A DNA stretch of 64,000 bases, from contig WACJ01000316.1 in the NCBI GenBank assembly GCA_008973525.1, positions 302,607-366,606 of the forward strand, written 5' to 3'. The notes under the pieces were generated by a model. It did no database searches, was not told where the DNA came from, and saw only the letters and a program-made list of their open reading frames with translations. Below, piece by piece: positions 33,561 through 45,103 of the stretch. Within the stretch, counting starts at the first letter, position 1. Each line of letters starts with the position of its first letter. The translations under genes were made by a program, and so were the position numbers. This DNA is from Stenopsyche tienmushanensis. Lineage: Eukaryota; Arthropoda; Insecta; Trichoptera; Stenopsychidae.

Positions 33561-36087
33561 TGAAGGATTATAATTATTAATTCTATTTGTAATCTAAACA
33601 TTAATTTTACTATTAATTAAGTGTTTTAATTATTTTTATTAAAATTCAATCCTTGGTAGCGACCCCTAAATATTATTTTGAAAAATTGAAAAAGATTGTT
33701 ACTTGTATATCGGAAAAATATGATTTATATGAATAAGAATATCAGAATGATTAAGATTTCAATGTGTATAGATGTTATACGATGTTTGTGTCTTCAGGGG
33801 GAGGGGTATTATTAGATTTTAGTATATTTTTATATAGCAGCCGCGTACCGGCCTAAAGAAATTAATTAAGAATATTTTATTACCGGGATATCTCTCGACG
33901 GTAGTCGTAATAAGGAAACAGTCCAGGAGTTCAACTATAGGAAAACTACTAACCGAATCAATATCTCAAATAAATAATGGCCGACCTTTGTTTCTGGGGA
34001 ACATTATCAATATCTAAATACCCAAACAAAGTAATAACCATTATTGTTATTTATTGTCAAGTTGGCGAACTCCAATAACAAAGCTAATCAGTACGGATAT
34101 ACGTTTCCCCATCCCATTCTTCCTTTCGGAAGCCGAACGTCATTCCTGCCTTCAAGAAGCTCCAACATTCAAACATTTAATTTATATAAAAAATAAAGGA
34201 TGGAAAAAATACGACGAACGTGCGTATTTTCGCCGGGAAGATCGTCGTTAAACAATAAATATTGCGTTCGACTGAAATGATATAGGGGGGACGCAATCAA
34301 TTACGAGGACGGTCCCACAACACTACAAATATAAATAAAAGATGCTGTGGGAAATGAACACAGGTCGGGGAGCAAAACGGGACCACCTCTCCTGAATTGA
34401 TGGCGAGTCATAAATCAGCTTTTCTATTCCGCTAATTGGTGGGATGAATGAGAAACGTATAGAAATGTATACGTGTTTGTAAACAGCAACAAAAAAAAAT
34501 ATCGACGTAGCTGTCTCGAGATTCCAGGAAATCCTGTAAAATTAACAAGTTGTTATTGGCAACATTCCCGGGGGGAAGCGGGAAAGAGCCCGCTTTTGAT
34601 TTTGCCACTTTTCATCTCGATGGGCGTGGAAAACTTGAACCGAGTAGCCTGCGGAAAATTTCAACGAGCTCTTTTAATCCCCAGTTGAGCTTGTTTGCAA
34701 CTAAGGTTCTAATTATTTGCGATTTTTCTCAACTATTTTATTCTCGAGTGGGGGCTTATTTTCGAGTCAAATGCGATGACTTTTAAGAGATTTTAAAATC
34801 AACCCAAAACTTTTGCATGCCGATAAGAAAATCATCTATAAAGAGTCCAAAAACCTAAATAATTATTAATATTTTTTTTCGCTATTAGCTAAATGACTGT
34901 AGTTTTAGTTTGATTTAAACATTAAAATGTTAATTGAATGAGCACCACAAATAATATACGATCCAGTGAATTTTCAAACATATCCTTCATCGTTCTGTAA
35001 ATAGGCAAATATTGACTGAAAGCGCACTGATTGTAACTATAATTTTTGCAATTACGAATGTACATTATTCTGTTTGGAAACGTATCAATATTTATCATTT
35101 GCTAATTGTAAGCAACAAGCCCCGCAAATATTAAAAAGGGCATCAGTTAATTTCCGTAGTGGGCCAAATATTGGCGCAGGGACTGCGTTATTAAATCCCA
35201 AATAAACATGCGCTGATAAAAATGCAATTTGATATGTAATCGGGATAAATTAAGGCCTTAATCGAAAAACTTTTTATCAGAAAAATGCACCCCGAACGGG
35301 GGGTGGCCCGCACAATTACCTTGGCCTTATTGTAGTTAATCTTTGGCACTCTTCGCCCAGCAGAAATGCCAGCGCACACCACCAACCCCTGGCAACTGTA
35401 CATACTGGGCATTATTTGCAGCGGCTTCTACGTACAGCCCAAAACCAATTTCATTACGGGAAGTATCTATCCATATGGTAGATGTATCCAAATAGGGATG
35501 TTTACGGGGTGCACCCCCACATAAACTATAGGGGCCGGTTGCAGGAGCAGCCACCGACCGGCAAGAGTTACAAAGCCAAACAGTTCTGTAATACCTAATT
35601 CGTTCGAACCATTATCCGGGCACTGCATCACACGGATGGTCGAGCATAAAAATATTTTTGGAGAACATTTTTTATCTTATCTTTTCTGCATCCGTTGCAT
35701 TAGCAATGCGCTGGCAATTTTCGCTGAAAATTCTCCACGTAGAAAGCCTCCCTGCAGCGGGCGCAAAGACTTCTTTATTCGTTCGTATGCAGATCCATCA
35801 AGTTAAGCTTCCGCAAAATGAGCAAAGTAAGCTCAAATAATAAGCTCGTTTTATAATGACCCGAAACTACACTGGCAAATTGCACGAATCCACTTTTTAT
35901 TCGGGCGAGCTCAAATAAATTCGAATGAATTTTCACCCCGTCGAATGGACATACAAACGATTCAAGTATACTTATTATTAGATAAATAAGCAATTCGTTT
36001 GAATTTGAGTTTGATGTCTCATAAATTTCATATAATGATCCTATAATCTGTATCCAATATGAAAATCGCATGCTTAAAAAATCATAT
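33561..36087. other. Presumed intron, nothing recognised
   Basis: Several overlapping frames (34054-34786, 35191-35554) show no motif. The 35.2-35.6 kb stretch is GC-richer and unique-looking. No repeat or RNA gene was recognised. Confidence 0.4.
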
Positions 36088-36091
36088 TTAA

Positions 36092-36910
36092 GGGGGGAAA
36101 CCACATTAAACGGTTCAGTTTTTTTTTTATTTCACAAATTATTAGTAAAACTATTTAAGAATATGTTTTGAAAATTTTATAACAAAATTTCGATTTTTTC
36201 AGATGTTATGAGCACTAAAGTGAATGCCCGTCGGTCCAGTTTCTCGGAGTTCACGACGGATAGTACAAAGTAACCGTTCATTCACTTACTTGACTCTATC
36301 TCCCCTGTACTACGAGAAGAAAAGGATGTTAAAGTTCAAGAAATTGGAATTCGTGGTCTCGGTTTCAAGCTCATTGTCAATTACATGTGTGGATCATAAC
36401 AAAACAATTCAGATCCATTCGTTGACCCTGGATTTGAGATAAATCGTAGAATTATGTTTGTCATGCTACTCTTAGGTGTTGGCAGATAAGGACTAAACTT
36501 ATTCAGAAATTACATGGACATCAGCAAATGGTATAGTTTAAGAACCTTACAATAGACTCAACTGTCCAAAGAGAGATAGCAGCTGGTACAAGTGGCAGAA
36601 ATCTAAAGCTCTTGGAACGGAACCTGAAGCCTGAACCCTACACCCCAACCTTCAAAAAGCAATCCTTTCGATATATGAAGATTTTTTTCTTTTTTCAGTA
36701 AAAATTGGTTCATCTATTTAAAAATTATATTGTTAATAATATTAAAATGTTATATTGAATTCAATTAAAAATTGTGACTATCACATTGTACCAAAGCAGT
36801 AAACTCTAATGGCAACCTTCCATGGGAAGTACCTTATAACTTGACTATTTTCAGCGGAAATTACTCGCTAAAAACGCTAAAAAACCTGCCTCCTAATGTG
36901 ATTTCCCCCC
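36092..36910 (+). mobile_element. 819-bp TTAA element with transposase-like remnant (Kolobok-like?)
   Basis: Left end GGGGGGAAACCACATTA preceded by TTAA (36088-36091). The right end on the other strand reads GGGGGGAAATCACATTA and is followed by TTAA (36911-36914). The 17-bp inverted repeat has one mismatch and the 4-bp target duplication is perfect. The interior encodes a broken peptide on the plus strand (see 36335-36535). TTAA target, G-starting ends and this coding type together fit the Kolobok superfamily better than piggyBac, but that is inference. Stops and length show it is not autonomous. Confidence 0.7.
36335..36535 (+). pseudogene. N-terminal fragment of a transposase-like protein
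   Basis: One plus frame reads IRGLGFKLIVNYMCGS, a stop, QNNSDPFVDPGFEINRR, then IMFVMLLLGVGR, another stop, and GLNLFRNYMDIS. The EINRR, FVMRLLGVG and F-MD-pattern succession is, from recollection, typical of the N-terminal half of the same mobile family whose C-terminal TQN-NE-N block is seen at 3702-3998. Two in-frame stops make it dead. The family role as a transposase is inferred from its mobile setting between TTAA-flanked inverted repeats. Confidence 0.55.
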
Positions 36911-36914
36911 TTAA

Positions 36915-37559
36915 TCACCATTCAACATGCTTATTATAGAAAAATATGATTTTTTCATTAATAACTGCTTTGAATTTATTATTGAGCTGATAAAAATTTG
37001 CATACATTTGGATTAAACTGGTTTAATTAGAGTAGATATATTAAATATTGTTATATTTGCAACAATTTTACATTAGTATTTATTTTGCAACTAACTCAGA
37101 GCGCTATTCTAATTCGAAAAATAAATTCAGCACATTTTTAACCATTATATGTGGAAAGAAACTCGAAACTATCTCATTAAAAATCTTCCATCCCAAGCAA
37201 AATCTTGCAAGGAGATATTTTATACCTGAGTAACAAAAATTTATAATAGAACGTAATAACGTATATATTTTTAATGAAATAAAATTCAATCCAAATTTAT
37301 TCTTATATCATATTACAACCAATTAATCAACAATAAGTTAAATCATCATAATCAAACAGTAATAAAATTGATTCACACTGAATATCAATACATACAATGT
37401 TTTCTGTGTTTTTCTATAAGAACGATCTGAATATATATATAAGAAATATATCTCCAAGATTAGGATATGTATAATAATTGCTTATGGCTTTTAAATTTGA
37501 AGGCAAATATCAATTTTTGCAGTGCTCAAGATGTGACCATAAAATATTAGTACATAAGT
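36915..37559. other. AT-rich presumed intron, far end of mariner copy 2 unresolved
   Basis: The left boundary of mariner copy 2 probably lies in the 37.4-37.56 kb part, but no inverted end could be seen. The overlapping opposed frames at 37048-37289 are incidental. Confidence 0.35.
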
Positions 37560-38286
37560 TTGGCAAAATATTGATCAAGGTACATTTTTATATCATTTTT
37601 TTAATTAATTTTTTTACCATGTAAAGAATTTTTCAATGAAAGAAATAAATAATAATCTGAAGGGGCAATGTCCAGAAAATATGGAGGATAAAGTAAAACA
37701 TCCCAGTCAAATGATAATAATTTCTGACGAACAAAGACACACAAGGCCTGGCGTTATCGTGATGAAAAACGTCTCGTTTGTTCGCTAATTCTGGCCGTTT
37801 TCTGGCAATTGCATCTTTTAGATTGTCTAGTTGGAAACAGTATTTTGTTGAATTGATCGTTTCACCTTGCTGAAGTAGCTCATAATAAACTACCCCCTTC
37901 CAGTCCCACCAAATGCATAGCAAAACTTTTTTTGGATGTAGGCCAGGTTTAGCTACTGTTAAAGCTTCTGTACCCTTGGTCCGAGACCTTTTACGTTGGA
38001 TATTCTCATAGAGTATCCAAATTTCATCTCCAGTGACAAGTCTCTTCAAAAAAGGTTGGCTATTATGTCGTTGGAAAAGAAGATCGCATGTTGAAATACG
38101 CTGAAGTTTATTTGAGTCAGTCGGATTATGAGGAAGCCACACATCTGAATGATTGATGTAACCCAATTTTGTCAGATGATTAGGAACTTGTTAGCTATTT
38201 CGTGAACAGTATATCGCGGGTTTTTATTCAACCATGGCTATGATTAGATCTGTGTTCATTTGCGAAAGAAACTTATGGGACAACCT
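37560..38286 (-). mobile_element. Deleted mariner transposon, copy 2
   Basis: Minus strand. Begins with the inverted-end sequence GGTTGTCCCATAAGTTTC and passes directly into coding sequence at the same point as copy 1, so the loss of the N-terminal 60 or so residues predates both insertions. The longest frame (37633-38166) has FLKRLVTGDEIWILYENI with the first catalytic Asp, KAGLHPKK-like then VLLCIWWDWKGVVYYELLQQ, ARKRPELANKRDVFHHDNAR with the second Asp, and FVRNYYHLTG. After a frame change the minus strand continues DIAPSDYYLFLSLKNSLHGK, which keeps the third Asp in its normal PSDY context, then KIN-stop and DIKMYLDQYFAK. So this copy keeps all three catalytic aspartates in pieces but is split across frames. 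The left inverted end was not found. Confidence 0.85.
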
Positions 38287-39986
38287 TTTTATTCAAGAAT
38301 TTGAATTTATAGTGGCAGAAAAATAGCCTAAATGTTGATTATATATCTTCTATGTGCTTCTGTGAAAACGCTCTGAATATAAATATTTGTCTAGGGTGGA
38401 AACCATGTGGACTTCTCATGGGGTAATTGCCTTTTATTAGCTGATAATAAATTCATACAAAAATATAATTTTCTGATTTAAGTGGCGATTTTGAATGTTT
38501 GAATTAATTTAATTGGTTGGCATTGTCTTGTAAGAGTTTAAGGGTTGTTTTTCGGGGATACTCCATAAACAAGCATGAGAAGCCTTTCCAACAGATCGAT
38601 ATTTTTTCCCCCGAGCTTTTATGATATGTGTTTAAGCAAAGTGGCACTCGTTTAATATATCTCAGATAAATTGACAAACGAAAAGCAGCTGGAACGAGCC
38701 CCCTGCGAGTATTTTAAAACCTCTCCAGTTCCAGAGCCACATCATGACACATGCTATGTCTATAAATAAAAATAACGATGCTCATTCTGAGACTCGCTTC
38801 CAAACGAAAATATTCCTGCGGGACGCTATCACCTTTGGGTTCGCTAAGAAAATCCATTTCACGGATGTACGCAACTATGAGTAAGGTGTTCCGACGTATA
38901 ACATAATAGATGGCCCTATTCATTATCGCGTATAACCTTCGCCCGCGGCGCCTTCCCCCTTTGCGATCCTGCCTAACGGAAGCACGCATAAAGCCTTCGG
39001 CCTCATATGGCCCGATCTAGAATTTTAGAAACTTTCAGCGCCAGGCCATTCAGCTGAGTTAAATGGCCTCTTATGTAAATTTAAATTTCATCCCTTAATG
39101 CCGCATTTTTTCCCCACAAAATACACACAGCGAACTTAAATACAACACATAATCGTCGAATGACCGCATATTTTTCCAATTTACTTACGGCTCTCCTCTC
39201 TCGAACAAACAAAGCCCTCACTAAAACTTACACAAGGAGTCATCAATCAATCATTGCTCGGCGAAGGAAAGGGTTCATGGGGTAACCAACCCGCCAATAA
39301 TAGGCTTATTGTAACAGGAAAATGTGCTGCGGCATGATGGGATAAGCATGGCGATTTGAATATGATAAACTGTTCAAATTTATCAAATGCACTTATAAAA
39401 AAAGCATCGATCGATTGATATTATTTAATCTAATATGGCGAGATATTACGTGCCTTCATATATGGAGTATAAATTCGGCAAACTTTATTAATAATATTAG
39501 CTTAGAAAAAGTACTAGAGAAGAACACGATGGAACGTCCCTGGAGGGCCAATTAATTTGATCCAAAATTCTCTCTATCGATTCATTATACGTATAGTCTT
39601 ATTTATATTTACACCAACTTCTGAACTTTGCAAAACTTTCCAGATCTTATGCTGAGGGGAAAATGCTTAGAAATATTTCACATTTGCCATCAATCATATT
39701 AATATCTCATATTATTTTTAAATAGTCTTTTATCGATACTTTTTATAATACATAGTAACATATTTGGGAATAAATACGGTATGTAAAGGGTGGCTAATAA
39801 ATAACGAGATCGATCGTTTAATATGATTTTAATGCAAAAATATACTAACCAGGGCATTTTTTCTTCAATATATTTCCATTTTACATCTACCTAGTGTTAT
39901 ATTCTGATTTTCCACGGAAGAAAATGTTGATACAAATGATTATTACGTTATTTTATAGACAAGCTCCGTATATGCATTCAAATGCA
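38287..39986. other. Presumed intron, nothing recognised
   Basis: The GC-richer 38.7-39.0 kb stretch and its 91-codon minus frame show no motif. No repeat was recognised. Confidence 0.4.
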
Positions 39987-40261
39987 TTAGCCAATAGAGT
40001 TTGTCGGTTTCCAAAAAGCAGTTTTGAAAACCTGGTTTTTAGACAAAAATTTTGTTCTTCGGAAATCGGTTTTTTTGATCCTGAAAATCCAGTTTTGAAT
40101 ATAAAAATTAAATTTTCATTATCTAAGAATTTTGGACGACTTTGGAAGATTTGAAAGCACATGCTCGTGCATTTGGTGCTTCTTGGAAGATAATTTTTAA
40201 CCATTCACGGGATTAATTATTATCTGCACAATAGGGTGCAAAATGCATATTTATCCCTTAA

Positions 40262-40500
40262 AGAGATATATTATTTGAGAAAGTGCAAACAATAAGTTGA
40301 CAAAGTTTTATTGCAATCGAATGAACGGTATGGCAGCGCATTAAATACGAACAAACAAACATTATTTTTTATATATTAGACTATGCCTATGTTACTCATC
40401 CAATCCTTAGCAATACGTGGACGAAGTTTTGTTGTAATCTGATGAACGGTATGGCAGTGCATTGCACATGAACAAAGCCCAATTCATTTTTATATATAAG
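40262..40500 (+). repeat. Dimeric 120-bp repeat family, copy 6 (no 5' module)
   Basis: Starts at ATTATTTGAGAAAGTGCAAA, followed by two cores and the terminal CATTTTTATATATAAG. The 5' edge and most of module A are absent, so it is truncated or spliced out of a longer copy. It sits inside the hAT-like element, so it inserted later. Confidence 0.85.
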
Positions 40501-40504
40501 ATGT

Positions 40505-40605
40505 ATAAGCATCATACACGTTGCGACGGTTCTGACGGATAAGTGGATTTGTACGGATGATAAGTTACGGATATTCAAATATAGCATCTAAGTTGATGAT
40601 GATTT
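40505..40605 (+). repeat. Dispersed repeat X, copy 2
   Basis: CACGTTGCGACGGTTCTGAC, GGATAAGTGGATTTGTACGG and ATATAGCATCTAAGTTGATG match 57160-57262 and, in reverse, 398-482. Confidence 0.65.
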
Positions 40606-40693
40606 AAAATTAGCACAAAACTCAAAAGGTTAACAAGAAAACCGAAAACCGGTTTTGAAGAATGTCGGTTTTTGTATAAGCCCTATTAGCAAT

Positions 40694-42263
40694 CAATACA
40701 AACTAATTTCATTATCTAGTTCATCTGCCATTCTAGATTATGGAAATATTTAAAAACTCAACAGAATGTCCGTATACGAGCTCCCATAATGATTTAAAAT
40801 TTAAAAAAATGTATACGTATTCATCCGTGGGATGTTTCGCTTTTTTATTTTTTACGAGGACCTTCATAAAAGTTACCTTCAGGAACGCGCACTGCAGTGA
40901 TTTTGTTAGCGAAATGCTAACAAGACGATTTTCGTCAGACATTTACGCCTGAATTATTCTGCAATTGTGGACGAAACATTACACCGCTTAACAAAGTTGC
41001 AAACTCCATGTCGTGCAATTTTATGCCACTCATTTGGGCGGAAGTTCTTTCATAAATAATGAGGTTGAATTTAATACAATAACAGCGTTTATATAGCCTT
41101 AATGCGCTTAAGTGACGCGCGACTATAAGGATCTTTTCAGCCGGGTATTGAGTCGATATGTATGCAATTATTTAAAAACGGCATTGGCGATTCTCAATGG
41201 AGTGACATTCAAATCGCTCTGAATGGGCCGGATGCGGTAATAAATTACGGCTCGAATCTCTTCAGGCTCTAATCCTCAATTTGAATAAGTGAAACGCCTC
41301 AAATGCGAGATGTTGGCATATTATACGGAGAGATGGTAAAATAAAACGATGCTCAAATCAAAATAGTATATATTCATGCGGATAAGAAGACTTGTTTCGG
41401 GACATTACCTTTTTTATTTCGCCTTTGTTATGGCACCGTAAAGGCGTTTACGCCGGTTTCCGTATGCATTTTATATGTCATTTCGGCTGAAGGTGTACCA
41501 CTTATGTGTATGTGCTTCGAGAAAATCATCTTTAATGTGGGTAGGCGCTGGGGATGAGATCGTAGGGGGTGGCTGTCGAAGAGAATTCGTCAAAACTCGG
41601 CAGTAGATTCCGGGTGAGACTCCATTTTACATTTTTATCTTTTGGAGGGTTATTCACGGTGACGTCAGCATATTGGCTCTATGTCACGTCGGTGAGAGTC
41701 GTAAGGATGATCAGATGCGGCTTTATACCACAAAGAATGTACCAGGTCGCTGATGGAGACCCTGGAATCCCTCTCATTTACCACTTGCCACATTGTGCAC
41801 GGTACTCTCTTTGCTTAACGGATAAACCCCCTTGTATAGGTGTTCGAGGGTCTTTTATACTTTTTTACAAGTCGGGAAAAATCAATGCGATTTTTCATGG
41901 AGTACACCACGTATTTTAGAGCACGTAAAATGGGAAGCTATTAGCACTCAATAAGGGGGGAAACTTTAACTATATTTCTTATAGAAGCATCTGTTTATGA
42001 AACAATGGGGATTACAATCCAATCTCTTCGCAGTATTATTTCCATATAATTCCTAACCACCATATTGAGTTATATATATTCATAATGAGACAGTCTGAAC
42101 TGTAAAAATTTCACTTTATTAACATATCAAGACTTAGTAAAACTTTTATAGGCGCGATAGGGCGGGGTGTTGACTTGAACATCACGAAAAGTGAAATCAA
42201 TTTCAACTTTATATGTAGCATAAACCAATTACTAGATCAATAGACAGTTATTTAATTATACAC
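40694..42263. other. Presumed intron, nothing firmly recognised
   Basis: AAGGGGGGAAACTTTAA at about 41956 resembles the end of the TTAA element at 36092 but lacks a partner. The 116-codon frame at 41569-41919 has no motif and is read as chance. Opposed frames at 40733-40952 are incidental. Confidence 0.4.
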
Positions 42264-42692
42264 TACCGAATACTCGGCTTTCATTGCAATGCCATAGGCG
42301 CTTAATAATTATTTGAAAAGAAACGCAATACGTGGTTTATTGCTTCAGATCACGTGTAGCGCGAGCCAAAGAGCTGGGATCCAAAAGCATATGCACACTC
42401 ACTCTCGTCTTGAAGACCGATTTAATCACCGTATATGCCTATATGTCAATATGCCTATATTATTCCCGCAAATATAAAAAATAAATTGACAAAGTTTTAT
42501 CGTAATCGAATAAACGGTATGGCAGCGCATAAAATACAAACAAAAAGACATTGATTGTTGTATATTAAACTATGCCTATATTACTCGCACAATCTTTAGC
42601 AATAAGCTGACGAAGTTTTATTGCAATTTGATGAACGGTATGTCAGCACATCACATACGAACAAACAAGAATTCATTTTTATATATAAGACT
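42264..42692 (+). repeat. Dimeric 120-bp repeat family, copy 7 (module B)
   Basis: Edge CTACCGAATACTCGGCTTTC, then the ATTGCAATGCCATAGG block and module B (GTGGTTTATTGC, GCTGGGATCCAAAAGCATAT, TGAAGACCGA), then two cores. It abuts the next copy head to tail. Confidence 0.85.
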
Positions 42693-43123
42693 AGCTGATA
42701 CCCGGCGCATTGCTGCCACAGAAGTAATAATTCTAAAAATATCGTTTGAAATTTGAAAGAGTTATCTTGATTAATTAGGAATGATAGGAATTTATTTCAT
42801 TTTGTTGGTTTTATTACAAATAAGAACAAACATACAAACAATATATTTTATATATTATAAGATCTACTGTAAGTTAATTGTACTATACTTATATTATTTG
42901 AGAAAGTGCAAACAATAAGTTGGCAAAGTTTTATCTCAACTGAATAAACAGTATGGCAGCGCATAAAATACGAACAAACAAATTTTATTTTTTGTATATT
43001 AGACTATACTTATGTTACTCACGCAATTCTTAGCAATAAGTGGACGAAGTTTTATTGCAATTTGATGAACGGTATGGCAGCGCATTACATACGAACAAAC
43101 AAGAATTAAATTTTATATGTAAG
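42693..43123 (+). repeat. Dimeric 120-bp repeat family, copy 8 (module A)
   Basis: Edge CTAGCTGATACCCGGCGCAT, the module A block with AGAAGTAATAATTCTAAAAA and the TTAGGAATGATAGGAATTTA stretch, then two cores, ending TTTTATATGTAAGAAG. The most complete module A copy in the window. Confidence 0.9.
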
Positions 43124-44712
43124 AAGATCAATGCAATTCGATGCGAATTTAATGGTATTTTGTCGGTAGTCTCGTAATAAATAGAATACTTTGAGCAATC
43201 AAAAATATTGCATTTTATATAAGTTATGTATATAATTTAGATGCATTTTTCACGATTTAGGATACATTTTTAAAGTCAAAATGCTTGAGATTGACATATA
43301 AAAATTCTATGGTATTTCTATGGGACATACTAATAATATATTTGTGGTTTAATATGACATATAATAAAATAGGATAAGCCATTGTGCTGCCATGATCTGT
43401 ATTTTTTTGGGAAATATTTTTACTTCTACCATGCTATTAATGGTAGAACAGTAAAACATCCCAGGCAATAAAGATGTTATTAGAGTTTGAGTCTAGCTTT
43501 ATGCGAAGGTAAAATTAAAAAGAGCTTACACTCTATCGTATAAGTTTATAACCTTGAAAATCAACATCAATCTCATCCTCGTAAATAATAAACGACCTGT
43601 ATAATCTGCGGCCCAATATAATTCCAGCAAAGCCTTTCTACCTTTTCCCGAACTTTATGCCCAAAAATGTCGTAAAACGGCAAAATTGTAGTAACAATAT
43701 AAAAAACAGAGTATATTTGACATGTGGCAGTTCACTCCACCCCTGAGACAATAAACAACAAATAACGATTGTCAAAAGGGAGGAGAGATCGTTTTTTACG
43801 GTGGCCAAGAAGATCGGTGAAAAGTTTAGTTATTTCGGAGTGAGCCCGGAAAAGGGAATGAAATAATAAAAACTTGGGCTTTTGATCGGTAGGATTAAGT
43901 GGAGCGTTAAGTCAAACAAGGCAGGTAGTGATATTATTGTTTGTTTTGCGTTTGAGGGCCCCTATATCTGCGCAAGGTGTGTCTTAGGATCCGCCAAGTT
44001 GAGTCTTTGACCGATTTCAATATGTAGCCAACCAATATTGGGACTTAGAGGGTTGGTCTGCAGGCCCACCCTCCCGAACTTGTCTGCCATCAGACATCTC
44101 CATTTTATACATAAATACAAAGATTCATTTCGTGGACGACGGCTTTTCCATCCAGGCCTTAATGCCCAAGTTCAACAAATTTAACGCGTGGGTTTGTCAT
44201 ACTTGACGATCATTATATGTGACATCCCATGGCGATATTTAATTAACAAAACACAGTTTTACATGTGCTTCATAATTTATTAACATTCAGAGCATTTTCG
44301 ATTTGGTCGGGGTCCGATGCTACATCCAATCATGCTTTATAATAATTTATAGACATGTTTTACAATTCGGCTATATGTATACAATATTCGAGGTTGTAAT
44401 AATATGAGTAATACGTTCAAAATTAATTGAAACATAGGAATGAACCACAGGGCATATAAAATGTATAACAGTGGCGTATTATAATACGACCAATTTTCAT
44501 AAAACATGACATCGCGAGTGAATGCATGGTTATAAGTATGAATATACTGATGATAGCCTTCCAAAAATATGGTAATTGATAAGGTCAATTTGTATAGTTA
44601 AAGTGTGAATTTAAACTATGGAAATGCGATAGTTCAGCAATACATCCAAGTGGCTTAATTATTAATTAGCTCAATTAGGAGAAATTTCGATTTCGATAAT
44701 TAATATTTATAA
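43124..44712. other. Presumed intron, nothing recognised
   Basis: No gene, RNA or shared repeat was recognised. The 83-codon minus frame at 44337-44588 shows no motif. Confidence 0.45.
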
Positions 44713-45103
44713 TAGCTGGTACCCGGCGCATTACTATCAAAGAAATAATAATTCCAAAAATATCGTTTGAAATTTGTAAGAGTTGTTTTATTTTAAATAT
44801 GAACAAACATATAAATATTGATTTTTATATATAAGAAGAACTACTTAATTTAATTTTACTATACTTATATTATTTGAGAAAGTGCAAACAATAAATTGGC
44901 AAAGTTATATTGCAATCGAATGAACGGTATGGCAGTGCATTAAATACGAACAAACAAACATTGATTTTTATATATTAAACAATGCCTATGTTACTTGCGG
45001 AATTCTTAGCAATAAGTGGACGAAGTTTTATCGGAATCCGATGAACGGTATGGCAACGCATTTCGAACGAACAAACCCCAATTCATTTTTATATATTAGA
45101 AGA
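44713..45103 (+). repeat. Dimeric 120-bp repeat family, copy 9 (module A)
   Basis: Edge TAGCTGGTACCCGGCGCATT, module A, two cores with GAACGGTATGGCA, ending CCAATTCATTTTTATATATT. Confidence 0.85.

Larger units (their letters stand above)
39995..40685. mobile_element. hAT-like element with a nested repeat
   Basis: Left end TAGAGTTTGTCGGTTTCC; right end on the other strand TAGGGCTTATACAAAAACCG. Flanks TTAGCCAA (39987-39994) and TTAGCAAT (40686-40693) are consistent with a mutated 8-bp target duplication, the hAT length. Interior blocks with A/C-CCGGTTTT match 11285-11400 and 53700-53850. The dimeric repeat copy at 40262-40500 and a repeat X copy at 40505-40605 lie inside. No transposase coding is left. 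Confidence 0.65.

Noticed and set aside
41569..41919. 116-codon open frame as a gene
   Set aside because: No recognisable motif, no splice context on the plus strand, no repeat partner. Consistent with chance.
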